From NCBI GenBank assembly GCA_002900995.3, contig CM035304.1, positions 2,348,591 to 2,412,590 on the forward strand: DNA of 64,000 nucleotides. The letters run 5' to 3'. Every line of letters starts with the position of its first letter. Position 1 is the stretch's first letter. Origin of the DNA: Ganoderma boninense (Eukaryota; Basidiomycota; Agaricomycetes; Polyporales; Polyporaceae). This document shows positions 11,845-23,221 of this stretch, piece after piece. The notes under the pieces were generated by a model that saw nothing but the letters and a program-made list of their open reading frames with translations, did no database searches and had not been told where the DNA came from. Both the position numbers and the translations under genes were made by a program.

Positions 11845-12247
11845 TGTTGGAGGTTTGAGGGGCTCGGGGCTGCACGGAGGCAAGCCTCGCGTGACCCGCT
11901 TGGTCATGGCAAGGGCGGGAGGAGGTCGGAAGGGCGCGTCAGAGATTGCGACGCATGGGGCGCGACGGCGGGATCCCGTCGCGCCATGGTTTGCTTATCT
12001 TCTCGTTAGAACCCGTATCGCATTCATTCGTACGTCACGTCTATTACGTTGACGTCCTGCTCGTATTTAGGTTTCCGGACTTGTGTCTGCTCACCTCAGT
12101 CCCGCGTACTGGAACTGAGGTGAGCGCCCCGTAACTAACTTATCGAGGACTCCTGCTAATGTTGTATCGTAGTGCTTTTTCTATAGGTACATACATCAGT
12201 AATATACCTGAAGTCCCGCGTACTGGAACTGAGTGCTTTTTCTATAG
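11845..12247 (+). repeat. 5' LTR of the copia element
   Basis: The left boundary is set by similarity to the 3' LTR. The right end is placed just before GGTTATGAGCCCTG at about 12248, which looks like a copia primer-binding site. The exact right end is uncertain because the 3' LTR copy is cut short. The string CCCGCGTACTGGAACTGAG occurs twice inside (about 12101 and 12213). Confidence 0.75.
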
Positions 12248-12328
12248 GTTATGAGCCCTGCCTTCTAGGCGGACTCCCTGTGAACAAAGAAGCTCGAACG
12301 CGCACCTTATCACTTCCCTAATCCCACG

Positions 12329-13567
12329 ATGGCATCCGTGAAACTCGGCGACAATTTTGTCCAGGTTCCGAAGCTCGACGTTGGCGGCACGAACTGGGTC
12401 CTATACAAGGAACGGCTCGTGTGGGCGGCCGACGCGAAGGGGCTGGCTGGGCATCTTGATGGTACGTCCGTCGAACCTGTTGCGCTGCCTAGAATGGCGG
12501 GGACGGGCGTCACAGCTTCAGCGGGTGGCCAGGTCGCAGGTGCGACTGCGGCCCCCGCAGCTGCTGAGGGAGAAGCAGACGCCGCTGCTGGTGCCGCCAG
12601 TGGTGGGAAGAAGGCTGCGGTCTCCGTTGGCGTCACTCCGGGTCCTGGCACGGTGCCGGATCCCGCACAGGCCACGTACCTGGCCGATCTAGCTACCTGG
12701 AAGAAGGGGGAAGCCATCGTCAAGCAGCTCGTTGCGAGCACGATCCCCGACTCACTCTTCATGAAAGGTCCGTGCGAAAGGGACTGCGCACGCGATCTGG
12801 ATGGCGCTCGCCTCGGAGTTCGAGAAGCGTTCCCGTATGATCTCGCTCGATCTACGCCAACGACTCCAGGAGCAGCGCTGTGGGGACAAGGCGGACGTTA
12901 GAACCCACTTCGCGAAACTGAGGACCATGTACGAGGACCTAGCTGCGATGGGACACACCCCCGAGGACGACGACCTCTACGCCATCATCCTCGGCTCGAT
13001 GCCAACTTCCTACGAGTCATTCATCTCCTCTCTCACCGCTACGTCGACCGTGACCGGGACCGTCCTGTCCCCGGAGCAGTTGATGGGCGCCCTCACCGAC
13101 GAGTTTGACCGCCGTGCCCTGCGCGCCAAGTCTAGCGGGCGCTCGGGCGGCGGAGGTGACGCTAGTGATGCGGCGTTGTCAGCGAACGACAAGGGGAAGG
13201 GGAAGGGAAGGGGAAGAAGAACGTCAAATGTTACAACTGCTGAGAAGCTCGGGCACTACAAGTCAGAGTGCTGGGCGCCCGGTGGTGGGAAGGAGGGCCA
13301 GGGTCCGAAGACAAGCCAAGCCGAAGGAGAAAGGCGCGCAGCTGCGTCTGAGAAGGAGAAGGATGAGGCGTGGTTCGTTCACACGCGTCCGACGATGAAA
13401 CCGACTCCATTCCTGATCTCCAAACCGTCTCCGACTCGTCGTCGGAGGGCGGTGACTCCATTCTTGATCTCCAAACCGTGTCAGACTCCATCTCGGAGCC
13501 CGACGAAGATACCGCGTCCGTCACAGGTGACTGGACCCGGCTGAGGCAGTCGATGAGGACCCGCTGA
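12329..13567 (+). pseudogene. copia gag (frameshifted)
   Basis: The start MASVKLGDNFVQVPKLDVGG is followed by a WVLYKERL segment. A frame change near 12770 leads to a helical stretch typical of gag (about 12800-13130). A CX2CX4HX4C zinc knuckle at about 13220-13275 is itself broken by one extra base after KCYNC. Basic and acidic low-complexity sequence follows. Gag would form the capsid of the virus-like particle. At least two frameshifts make this copy defective. Confidence 0.82.
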
Positions 13568-13606
13568 CTTCACGAGCCACCTCGGCGCGAGCTCGCGCAC
13601 GAACCC

Positions 13607-15169
13607 CCTGCCAAGGATGAGGTCATCCTGTTCGACTCTGGCGCCGACACGCCACATGTCACCGCACCTCCACCGCTTCATCAACTACCAAGCTAATCCC
13701 CCGAAGACTATCCACGCCGCGATAACCACACGTTCCGTGGTGTCGGGCGCGGTGACATGTACATCACCGTGCCAAATGGCGAGTCTACGAAGCGGATCCT
13801 CCTCCGTGATGTCTTACACGCGCCTGCAATGGGCGTGACTCTCGTATCGATCGGGCGCATCACAGCCACTGGCTCGAACGTATCCTTTCGGAGCGACGGG
13901 TGCAAGATCTTCAACCCAGATGGAGACCTCGTCGCAACCATCCCATTCGTGAAGGGACTCTATCGGGCCACCATGCCTGCTGACGAGAGCGCGATGTCCA
14001 CGGTTGAGGGGGAGAAACGGGCGGTCACGCTTGAAGAGCTGCACCGCATGTATGGTCATGCCGGATACGACACGATCCGCGCTATGGTTTCGAAGGGCCT
14101 CGTCGCGGGGATCACGCTGATCCCTGGCAGCCCTCCGCCCGTCTGTGACGCGTGCGAGAAGGCGAAGATGACGCGCAAGCCTATCGCGCGCGAGCGCATC
14201 CGTCCTCGAGCGACCGAGGTTGGCGGCGAGCTGCACTCTGACCTCTGGGGCCCCGCGCCATCCGAAACTCTTGGCCACCGCCGCTACAAGTCCATGTTCA
14301 CGGACGATTTCAGCCGCTACACGATCTCCCATCTCCAGCGCACGAAGGACGAGACATTCGACTCGTACAAGAAGGTCGAGGCCTTCTATCGAACCCAGAA
14401 GGGGGCCTCGATCAAGTGCCTGCATACCGACCGCGGCGGCGAGTACCTCTCCGAGGCATTCAACGAATATCTGGCCCAGCAGGGCACCACACGCAAGCTC
14501 ACGGTTCATGACACGCCCGAATACAATGGCGTGAGCGAACGGGCGAACCGCACGGTCTTCGAAAAGACGCGTGCCATGCTTCGGGACAGCGGGCTCCCGA
14601 ATGCGCTCTGGGGCGAGGCGGCAAGCTACGCCGTCTACGTCAAGAACCTTACGCCGATGCGTGCGCTCGACGGCAAGACGCCGTATGAGGTCTTCTGGGG
14701 CAAGAAGCCCAACGTTGCCCACCTGCACCCTTGGGGCTGCGAGGTCCGCATTCACTCGCCCGGCGGCACGAAGCTCGCCGACCGCTCTCGAGTTGGACGA
14801 TGGGTCGGATGGGATATCCAGTCCGACGCGCACCGTGTGTACTGGCCTGGCCGCGGCACGGTCACGGTCGAGCGCAGTGTGCACTTCAACGCGGCGGATG
14901 CCGACGTCGAGGTCCCGCTCGAGGGGGAGGATGGAAACGGGGAGAACGGACAGGGGGAGAACGGAGACGGAAACGTCAGTACTCACCGGGACGAGGGCGA
15001 GCGCGCCCCGACGCCGTCACCATCCACCTCTGCGACCACCAACCCATCACCTCCCGAGCTCCCAGCAGACCCTATCTCCGCCGCTGCACCTTCCCCCAAC
15101 CAGTCCCAGCCTTCCGTCGACCAAGGAGAGCGGCTTGAGGCCGTGAATGAGCGACCGCGGCGTGTCTGA
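13607..15169 (+). pseudogene. copia protease and integrase
   Basis: An aspartic-protease start (ILFDSGA) occurs near 13625 and changes frame shortly after. From 13757 a long open frame gives the rest of the protease, the HHCC zinc domain (HRMYGHAGYD... CDACEKAK, about 14040-14165) and the integrase core. The DDE residues are seen in SDLWGP, HTDRGGEY and NGVSERANRT, followed by a C-terminal region ending at 15169. The integrase core itself is unbroken. Confidence 0.88.
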
Positions 15170-15415
15170 AAGGAGTCGGAGTACGTGCGCCGGCTGAGGA
15201 GCGGAGAGGGAAGTGCGAGCGGCCGAGCGGGTGGGAGGGTGTTGCCGAGAGGGATGCAGGAGGGAACGAGACCGCAGACGAGCATGGAGGAAGTGGAGGA
15301 CGAGGAAGGATATGTGCTGATCTCGAAGGAGGAGCGCGATGAGTGGGAGATGGTTGAGCTGGCGTTGGCGGCTGCTTCGGGAGAAGCCGAGTGCCTCGAG
15401 CCGACGTAAGCTGAA

Positions 15416-16915
15416 GCCAAGAAGCGCCCGGACTGGCCCAAGTGGAAGGCGGCCATTCAGGCCGAACTCGACTCTCTCCTCGGGAACGACACCTGGCACA
15501 TCGTCGAGCGGCCCGCCTCCGGCAACGTCGTGGACAGCAAATGGGTCCTCCGTGTCAAGAAGACCGAGCTGGCGAAGTCGACAAATACAAGGCACGACTC
15601 GTCGCTCGAGGCTTCACCCAGATCTACGGCACCGACTACTTTGACACGTATGCTCCTGTCGCTAAGCTCTCATCCTTTCGCCTTTTCCTCTCCATCGCAG
15701 CTCGCAACGGCTGGCCGGCCGACTGCTTCGACTTCAACAACGCTTACCTGAACTCGACGCTTGACGAGGACGTCTACCTCGAGCAGCCGCCAGACCACGA
15801 GATCGCTGACCGCCGCAAGTACGTACTCAAGCTCGACAAGGCTCTGTACGGGCTGAAGCAGGGCGGACGCAAATGGTACGAGACCCTCTGCACCGCACTT
15901 GCTGACCTAGGCTTCAAGCGGGCTGAGGCAGACTGGGGCGTCTTCCACAAGCGCGACGAGCCTGAGCTCGTCATCCTCGTCATCCACGTCGATGACTGCC
16001 TCATCACAGGCACGTCCCAGGCCGCCGTCGACATGTACAAGCACCGCATCAGTGAGAAGTACCGGCTCACCGACCTCGGCCCCGTCAGCTGGCTCCTCGG
16101 CATCAAGGTCTCGCGCGACCGCGAGGCTCGCACCCTCGCTTTATCTCAGCACTCGTACATCGACGCCATCATCACTCGCTTCAACTTCGACGACCTGAAG
16201 CCTGTCTCGACCCCGATGGACCCTCATCTCCAGCTCTCCAAGGCCCAGGGCCCCGAGAGCGTGGCCGACGTCGCACGCATGAAGCGCGTTCCGTACCGCG
16301 AGGCGATCGGCGCCTTGATGTACGCCGCCACGGGCACCCGACCCGATATCGCCTTCGCTGTCTCGACCCTCGCGCAGTACTCCGAGAACCCAGGCTGGGT
16401 TCACTGGGAGGCCGTGAAGCGGGTCTTCCGCTATCTGCTGGGTACGAAGGGGCTATCGCTGGTGTACGGGGGAGGGAGAAATGAGCTGGAGGGTTTTGTG
16501 GATGCAGACGGGGCCTCGCAGGAGCACAGGCGGGCCATTACTGGGTACGTCTTCCTCGTTGATGGGTGGAGCTGTCTCGTGAGGCGTCGAAGAAGCAGGA
16601 ACACTCATCACCCTTCAACGCCAGAGTCCGAGTACGTGCCGCTACGCACGCCGCGAAGGAGGCCTTGTGGCTGCGTCTGTCTTCATCGGCGAATCTTCGC
16701 CCCCTCTCGGACCCGACCACGCCTCCACGCGCGACAACAGGCGCCATTCGCCACTCACAAAGGACAGCTCGTACACGCACGCACAAGCACATCGACATTC
16801 GATACCATTTTATCCCGCTAACTCCATCGAGGCTGGCTCAACGTTCTCATTATTGCCGACGGACGAGCAAACCGCCGACATCCTGACGAAGGCGCTTCCC
16901 CGGTCAAGGGGCTGA
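15416..16915 (+). pseudogene. copia reverse transcriptase and RNase H
   Basis: The RT begins at KRPDWPKWKAAIQAEL, changes frame once near 15570, then continues with YKARLVARGF, DFNNAYLNS, the catalytic HVDDCL and LGIKVS. RNase H begins at GFVDADGASQ (about 16490), breaks near 16570 and is only traceable in shifted frames to about 16915. At least three frame changes occur. Confidence 0.87.
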
Positions 16916-16962
16916 AGCCTTTCGCCAACTGCAATGCGGTCTCGCTCCGGCTTGAGGGGGAG

Positions 16963-17169
16963 TGTTTTGGAGGTTTGAGGGGCTCGGGGCTGCACGGAGG
17001 CAAGCCTCGCATGCACCCGCTTGGTCATGGCAAGGGCGGGAGGAGGTGGAAGGCGCCGTCAGAGATTGCGACGCATGGGCGCGACGGCGGGATCCCGTTC
17101 GCGCCCGATGGTTTGCCTATCTTCTCGTTTTAGAACCTGTATCGCATTCATTCGTACGTCACGTCTTAA
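16963..17169 (+). repeat. 3' LTR of the copia element, truncated
   Basis: Matches the first ~200 bases of the 5' LTR with scattered small differences. It stops abruptly at the shared repeat that begins ACCGTGTAGCGAGC. Confidence 0.85.
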
Positions 17170-17666
17170 ACCGTGTAGCGAGCAGCGTCTTATGGGTTCA
17201 TAAGGAGAAGGGGGCTCTGGACTGGAACGAAGCGGTTGGTAGGAAAGCGTCTATGGAGTGTCCGTGGAGAAGGTAAGGAGACGGGGAGCATACTAAAGGC
17301 AAGAACGGGGAGCTTGGCACAGACGAGAGATCGAATCAATGATGAAGCGGACATGTCCGTATGGATCGAGTAGAGGGTAAGTATCAACTATGACGACGTC
17401 GTCAACAGCAAGGTATGTGAAGGGAATGGCTCTGCGTTCATCGATGGGACGAAGACGGTCAGGGGCGTCGAAGGTGCGATTGAAGGGCTGCGAGGGTTGA
17501 GCGGACGGTATCGAACGTGAAGGCGAAGGAGAAAACGTACCATTCTAAGGGAAACAACCTTCCAGCTAGCCTTGAAGTGGTCCGGAATGTGGCTGTGGGA
17601 TTGTTTAGTAGGAACGGTAAGAGGAGGAGGAAAGCTGGGCGACCTGAGGATTCCGCGGGGGATAAG
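17170..17666 (-). repeat. Copy 1 of a repeat unit also at 23037-24018 (empty TRIM site)
   Basis: Nearly identical to 23037-24018 once the 486-bp TRIM and one 5-bp target copy are removed from the latter. On the minus strand it carries the last exon and part of the preceding region of the 178-residue gene at 23817-24513. A hairpin CTTATG/CATAAG lies at 17189-17204. The unit ends at a scaffold gap. I interpret it as the 3' end of a second copy of the large Helitron-like element. Confidence 0.8.
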
Positions 17667-17766
17667 NNNNNNNNNNNNNNNNNNNNNNNNNNNNNNNNNN
17701 NNNNNNNNNNNNNNNNNNNNNNNNNNNNNNNNNNNNNNNNNNNNNNNNNNNNNNNNNNNNNNNNNN
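17667..17766. other. Scaffold gap (100 N)
   Basis: Exactly 100 unknown bases, so the true gap length is not known. It separates repeat copy 1 from the gypsy fragment and probably hides sequence of both. Confidence 0.99.
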
Positions 17767-20700
17767 GATTTCATGCCCTTGATATAACGCGCGTCGACTT
17801 CGACGATGAACTTTCGGAGACCTATGAGCCAGAACTTGAGAGCTCGGAGCGCCCGGAAAAGGCCATAGAGTTCCAGTTTGGGCTGCGAGAAACGACTTTC
17901 CCGTTCGTTCAAGGTGATGCTTCCAAAACGATTGTAGTACCTAATTCTCGGATTGCTTGGGTCTTGTTGACACAACAAATAGCCGACGGCGATGTAGGAG
18001 GTGTCAACTCCCAAGACGACCGGGGCTCCCGAGTCGTAGTCGAGTGGCTTGAGCGCGGGACTTGCCAACAGCGCTTCTCGAAGGTCTTCCACTGCCTTCC
18101 ACTGTTGTTCTCCGAACTCAAAAGGTACGTCCTTTCTTGTGAGGTGTACCAGGGCATTCGCCCGCTTCGCGAAATTCTTGATGAAGATTCGAGCAACCCC
18201 GATGGTTCCTAAAAAGGCGTGGACATCTGAAAGGGTTTCGAATTTTGACCAATTCCGTACGACCGGACGCGGTCATCGTCTGGCAGCCGGCTACCGAGGT
18301 GCAGCGGTGTCCGATGATGATCAAATCATCGTCGATTATAACCGCCTTTGGTCCCGAGAATGTTCCTCCTGCGTAGCGCATGCGGTTGATGATTCGATTG
18401 ACGTTCTGGAAATGCTCCCAGACAAAGCGACGTATTCCCGGGTTCTCAGGTATCGTCTCATACGTCCCGTCCTCGTTGCGATATTCCGATTCCGGACCGC
18501 GTAAAGGAACGTCGTCGACATACGGAACCGTGAAGTCCGGGATCTCCGGTTGGAGGATGTATGTCACGTCGTCATGGAAAATCGGGACGGAGTCGTCCAC
18601 CCCATGGGCAAAGTGGTAAGTCGGTGTGCGCCGAACGGGGTTTGGAATGTTGTGAGGTCGCGCGAACTTTCCGCTAGTTCTCGCTCGTCATACCCCACAT
18701 ACAAGTCGAGTACCCCGATGCATGCGTGCCCTGCAAAGCGCTCGACCAAGTGTTCCGGTACGGGTGGTACTCCCGAGTGCTGGATAGTGACCGCATTCAG
18801 TGGCTCCAAACTATGCACGATTCGTGGTTTCCCGTCCTTCTTAGCCACCGTGAACCACCGCGACTTGTAGGCGGAATTCGAAGGCTCATAGACCCCTGCA
18901 GCGATCTTGCGCTTGATCTGTTCGCAGACTTCCTTGTAGATCCCTGGAGGAATCGGGATGTTCTTGAGCACCCATGGCTTGTGTTCGACCGTCGGCATTG
19001 TGACCGGAGGGAAGAATTCGGATTTGAACTTGCCGCGTTCGGAATCATTCCACGCGAAAGCCATTTCCTGGTTCCGGATCATGTCGTCGAGCAGGTCTAG
19101 TTCCGCAGGCCATAGGAATTTCTCGTGTCTAGCTCGGAGCTCATCCCGGCGCTCGGTCGTGTATCTTTTGCCGGGTTTGAACTCCGAGGGCGGATGAGGA
19201 TTGAGCAGTGGGAGGTCCGCGAGTGGATCCCCCGGAATGTTTCGAACGATTCGATACTTGTCGGGTAGTTCGGAGAGTAGGGGTCGAATCTTTTGCGCTA
19301 CCGGTTTGTATTTCTTCTTTGCGGTCGCAAAAGATTCGAGTGGTGAAGTCCGAGGCATGGAAGTCGAGACGTCATATATGGGCTTATAGTCTAGATTTTC
19401 GGCGATTGCTAAGAAACCTGAGAACGAAGGGGCCTGATGAGTTGAGGGAACCGAGAATCATGGTCTTGCGCAAATAGAAATGAGTTGAATGGTAAGTCGG
19501 TACTGGTGAGGTTTTTGGAAGTCACCCTCGGGTATAATCCCTTCGTCGCATGCCGAGAGATAAGCAAGGTGACGGAGGAACTACTATCGTCGGCGAGTGG
19601 GGTATACGCAGCGATCTTCGCTTCGCCCGACCGATGGTCGTATTCGACGATGAGGGCTGCAGATTCGCCGTCATCCAGTAATTCCTCTAGGCTCGAAAAA
19701 CCGCGGGCGTGGCCATCTTCGAGGCTTCTCTCTCCCCGAGGGTAGTAGCAACTCTCGCGATTGCTCCTGTGTTCGGACAATGCATGGTTACTAACTGTTC
19801 CTCCTCCGATGGATTCTCCACCTTGAGTTTGACGAGCGTCTCGAAAGGTCTTCCTAGGAGGACTTCATACGCCGTTGTGCGAACGACATACATTTGCAGG
19901 TGGACCGTGATGTCTCCGGGTACACGCACCGGGACATTTCGTGCGAGGCCTATGGTTTTGTCGATTGCGCCGTTCGCTGAGATTAGCAGGATCCCCGCAG
20001 TTGGATCGACGGAGATCCTGAGGCGGTTGCAGCAGCTCTCGCTGATCGCCACTATCTGCGAGCCTCCGTCCAAGACACACTCGACGACCGCGGTCTCGTT
20101 GACTGTACACCATAGTGTCCGAATGAGGTGCCGGTCCTTTGCTGTCACAACCGGGTCCCATCTGCTCGTCGACTCCTAGAGAAAATTCTCTGCCACTCCT
20201 TCGCTTCCTGGGTCTTCAACAACTTCGGAGTCTTGTAGCTCCTCGAACCTTGCTGCTTCAACGTCCTCTTCCTCGTCCGGTACCGTCTCCCAGAAGACCG
20301 TGTATCCCCTTGTCGCTTGATTCGGGGGGACGGGAGGCCTTGGAATGCTCCCTGCGTAACTTTCGGATCTTCCGGACGTGACACCCGGAACTCGACGAAT
20401 CGCGGTGTCGTTGTGAATGGCCTTCCGCAATGCATCGTGCGAGGTAATGAGTTCGCCGAGCTCGCAAGAGACCTGCGTTTTGTATACCGCTTCCTTCAGG
20501 TTGTTTACCGCGTTTGGGCTACCATAAGTAACTTCGTTCCGGTAGGCAGGCGTGTTTCGGACGCCCGCTACGCCCCGCATTGGTTCTGCTGGCTTCGCGT
20601 GCAACGGAGAGGGGTCCGTCGCGTCCTTAGCTTTCGCGTACGGATGGAGTGGAGTCGCGCTCTCGGAAGCAGCAACATTCGGCTGGGGTGGCCTCTGTGT

Positions 20701-20862
20701 TACCGGTCGCTGAAGGTCCGTTGATGGCGAACCTTGCCGCGGCCCCGAAGGTCCTGGAGTGGGTGGGCGCGGGGTCGTCCTGTCCGCTGTTCCAACATTC
20801 GCCGGTCTTGTGGGTGGGGCAGCCTTGGGTCCCGCAGCAGCTGTGGTAAGGATAATGTATTA
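17767..20862 (-). mobile_element. Ty3/gypsy retrotransposon fragment (gag tail, PR, RT, RNase H)
   Basis: On the minus strand, a Cys/His-rich gag tail near 20770-20850 and a Pro/Glu-rich region are followed by a protease with VLDGGSQIVAIS (about 20070). The RT comes next (KSRWFTVAKKDGKPRIVHSL near 18850, catalytic VPYVDDVPL near 18510). Gypsy-type RNase H then runs to the gap (RYYNRFGSITLNERESRF near 17900). Frame changes occur between these blocks. No integrase and no LTRs are visible, so it is a truncated, non-autonomous piece. Confidence 0.88.
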
Positions 20863-21088
20863 TTTACCGGAGATAGCCTGGCACTGCAATGCAATATAAA
20901 CCAACTATGCTCGTAATGTAATACGAAGCCCCGGGATAATGCCCGGAGTTCCCTAATATAGTAGGCAGCCTCCGGAGGGCCTGTTATCAGTGCCCGGGCT
21001 GGCGCTTTTTTGGTTATCAGCTTAGATAAGGCCCCGGGGGCTTATCTGCCATCACTCCGGGGCTTCCCCCATCAATACTCACCTCCCA
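20863..21088. other. Hairpin-rich spacer between gypsy fragment and inverted repeat
   Basis: No gene. Contains a near-perfect palindrome at about 21024-21047 (AGATAAG/CTTATCT stem around a GC core) and further CCCGGG-centred inverted repeats near 20930-20955. Confidence 0.6.
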
Positions 21089-22899
21089 TCAGCCACCCGG
21101 GCTCCTCCTGCCCTGCCACTGCCCAATATGGAAGGTGCTTGGTTGCCTGCACCTGGGCACCTTCCCCTTGCCATATCTCCCTCAATTCTGGACCGTTTCC
21201 CATGATCTTAGGTGCGTTCTGAAGGCGTTTTTAAGGCGCTTCTAACGCGCCTATTGCGCTGGTGTAATATGGTATACTCACATATGCATACAGGTACCCT
21301 TGGTCGCTCTAGGGGCCAGTAAATGGGCCATAGCTTGGGCAGTTTTGGACGGAATAGGACGATCTTGGGCGCGTTTTGCTCGCGTAAACAACGCGCACAG
21401 AACGAGCCCAAGATTGTCCGATTCCGTCCAGCCGTTCCTCCGGTACATATACCCCTTCCTCCTCAGGGACAGGGTATTTGTATCTCAGGAATAGCTGCAC
21501 CGTTTGGGACGATCTTGGGTGCGTTCTGTAGGTACAGAATAGTAGTATTTGGGCGCGCCATCCGTTTGAGGGCATATAGCCTAACAAATATACTACAGTG
21601 CGATCAGTTGTTAGCCCCACCACCCTTGTATGCCCCATAACTCAGCAACCGCCTGACGGATTTTTTTGCCCGTCATACCGCTGGAAAGCTGCTGCTCACA
21701 GCTTTCTAACGAGCCCAAGAACGTCCCGATACGATCACTGGAACCTTCGGAGTGCCTACCTCCTCCTCCTGCTCCCCTCCCCACCACTGTTCAGCCCATA
21801 TCTTGGGTATTCCTTGACAGAATCATGTCATCTTTTTTGCGTTGCATATTACTAGCTAGCAGCTATCTTTGTACAAGGTATGACATTTATCAGCCATTTG
21901 GATCAAATGTCATTCCCTTATCAGTGTTCACAAGAATACTCCCCTCTCGAGTTTTATGTAGCCTCCCGATAGTGGAAGTATATACACAGCTGACTAGCCA
22001 CAATTCACAGCTTTCCAACACAAAAAAAACCAAGCTGAATGGGCAAAAACCCGAGGAGATATTGATTTATGATTGTTAGTAGCCTTACTGCAGCTGTGCT
22101 AGCCTTCGGAAATGGATGCAACAGCTGTCAGGCAGTCTTACACTGGGCCAAGGCACCTTCATTGGAGTACATTGTACATACCCAAGATATGGGCTGAACA
22201 GTGGTGGGGAGGGGAGCAGGAGGAGGAGGTAGGCACTCCGAAGGTTCCAGTGATCGTATCGGGACGTTCTTGGGCTCGTTAGAAAGCTGTGAGCAGCAGC
22301 TTTCCAGCGGTATGACGGGCAAAAAAATCCGTCAGGCGGTTGCTGAGTTATGGGGCATACAAGGGTGGTGGGGCTAACAACTGATCGCACTGTAGTATAT
22401 TTGTTAGGCTATATGCCCTCAAACGGATGGCGCGCCCAAATACTACTATTCTGTACCTACAGAACGCACCCAAGATCGTCCCAAACGGTGCAGCTATTCC
22501 TGAGATACAAATACCCTGTCCCTGAGGAGGAAGGGGTATATGTACCGGAGGAACGGCTGGACGGAATCGGACAATCTTGGGCTCGTTCTGTGCGCGTTGT
22601 TTACGCGAGCAAAACGCGCCCAAGATCGTCCTATTCCGTCCAAAACTGCCCAAGCTATGGCCCATTTACTGGCCCCTAGAGCGACCAAGGGTACCTGTAT
22701 GCATATGTGAGTATACCATATTACACCAGCGCAATAGGCGCGTTAGAAGCGCCTTAAAAACGCCTTCAGAACGCACCTAAGATCATGGGAAACGGTCCAG
22801 AATTGAGGGAGATATGGCAAGGGGAAGGTGCCCAGGTGCAGGCAACCAAGCACCTTCCATATTGGGCAGTGGCAGGGCAGGAGGAGCCCGGGTGGCTGA
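21089..22899. repeat. Large inverted repeat: two 722-bp arms around a 367-bp spacer
   Basis: The left arm (21089-21810) and right arm (22178-22899) have equal length and appear identical as reverse complements; every stretch I compared matches. The spacer is 21811-22177. Each arm contains smaller inverted copies of a motif like GATCTTGGGTGCGTT. Open frames in the arms simply mirror each other and have no domain character. I see no target duplication at the ends. It may be a foldback element, an inverted duplication or an assembly product. Confidence 0.9.
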
Positions 22900-22955
22900 C
22901 TTGGTAGTTAGAGCGGCGGTTGACACCGCCTAAGCCCGGTTCTTCAATCATCAGT
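22885..22955 (+). other. tRNA-like sequence (Val-like anticodon GAC), degenerate
   Basis: A box A-like string TGGCTGACTTGGTAG, a perfect anticodon stem GGCGG/CCGCC with loop TTGACAC, and a box B-like GGTTCTTCAATC follow one another. The T stem and acceptor stem do not pair. It overlaps the right end of the inverted repeat. It looks like a tRNA-derived pseudogene or SINE head. Confidence 0.4.
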
Positions 22956-23055
22956 GACGCTCAACGGGTTGGGACGGGGATTGTGGCACACGAGGATGAT
23001 TGATCGTCAACAAATATGATTATCGAAGTTTAGGTCACCGTGTAGCGAGCAGCGT

Positions 23056-23071
23056 CTTATGGGTTCATAAG
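23056..23071 (-). other. Terminal hairpin near the putative Helitron 3' end
   Basis: Stem CTTATG/CATAAG with a four-base loop, 19 bases before the shared breakpoint at 23037. The same hairpin is at 17189-17204 in copy 1. Confidence 0.5.
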
Positions 23072-23221
23072 GAGAAGGGGGCTCTGGACTGGAACGAAGC
23101 GGTTGGTAGGAAAGCGTCTATGGAGTGTCCGTGGAGAAGGTAAGGAGACGGGGAGCATACTAAAGGCAAGAACAGGGAGCTTGGCACAGACGAGAGATCG
23201 AATCAATGACGAAGCGGACAT

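Larger units (their letters stand above)
11845..17169 (+). mobile_element. Ty1/copia LTR retrotransposon, decayed, 3' LTR truncated
   Basis: Sequence starting TGTTGGAGGTTTGAGGGGCT at 11845 recurs at 16963 as TGTTTTGGAGGTTTGAGG, directly after a purine tract (CTTGAGGGGGAG). These are the two LTRs. Between them lie gag with a zinc knuckle, protease, integrase, reverse transcriptase and RNase H in copia order. The right LTR matches only to about 17169 and is then replaced by another repeat. Several frameshifts interrupt gag and pol, so the copy is not autonomous as read. Confidence 0.92.

Noticed and set aside
13814..14986. A 390-codon minus-strand frame
   Set aside because: It is antisense to the copia integrase, whose conserved HHCC and DDE motifs prove the plus strand is the coding one.
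21208..22680. Several 60-110 codon frames in the inverted repeat
   Set aside because: They mirror each other exactly in both arms, carry no domain and are explained by the repeat.
22885..22955. A functional tRNA-Val
   Set aside because: The anticodon stem is perfect, but the acceptor and T stems do not pair and box B is poor.
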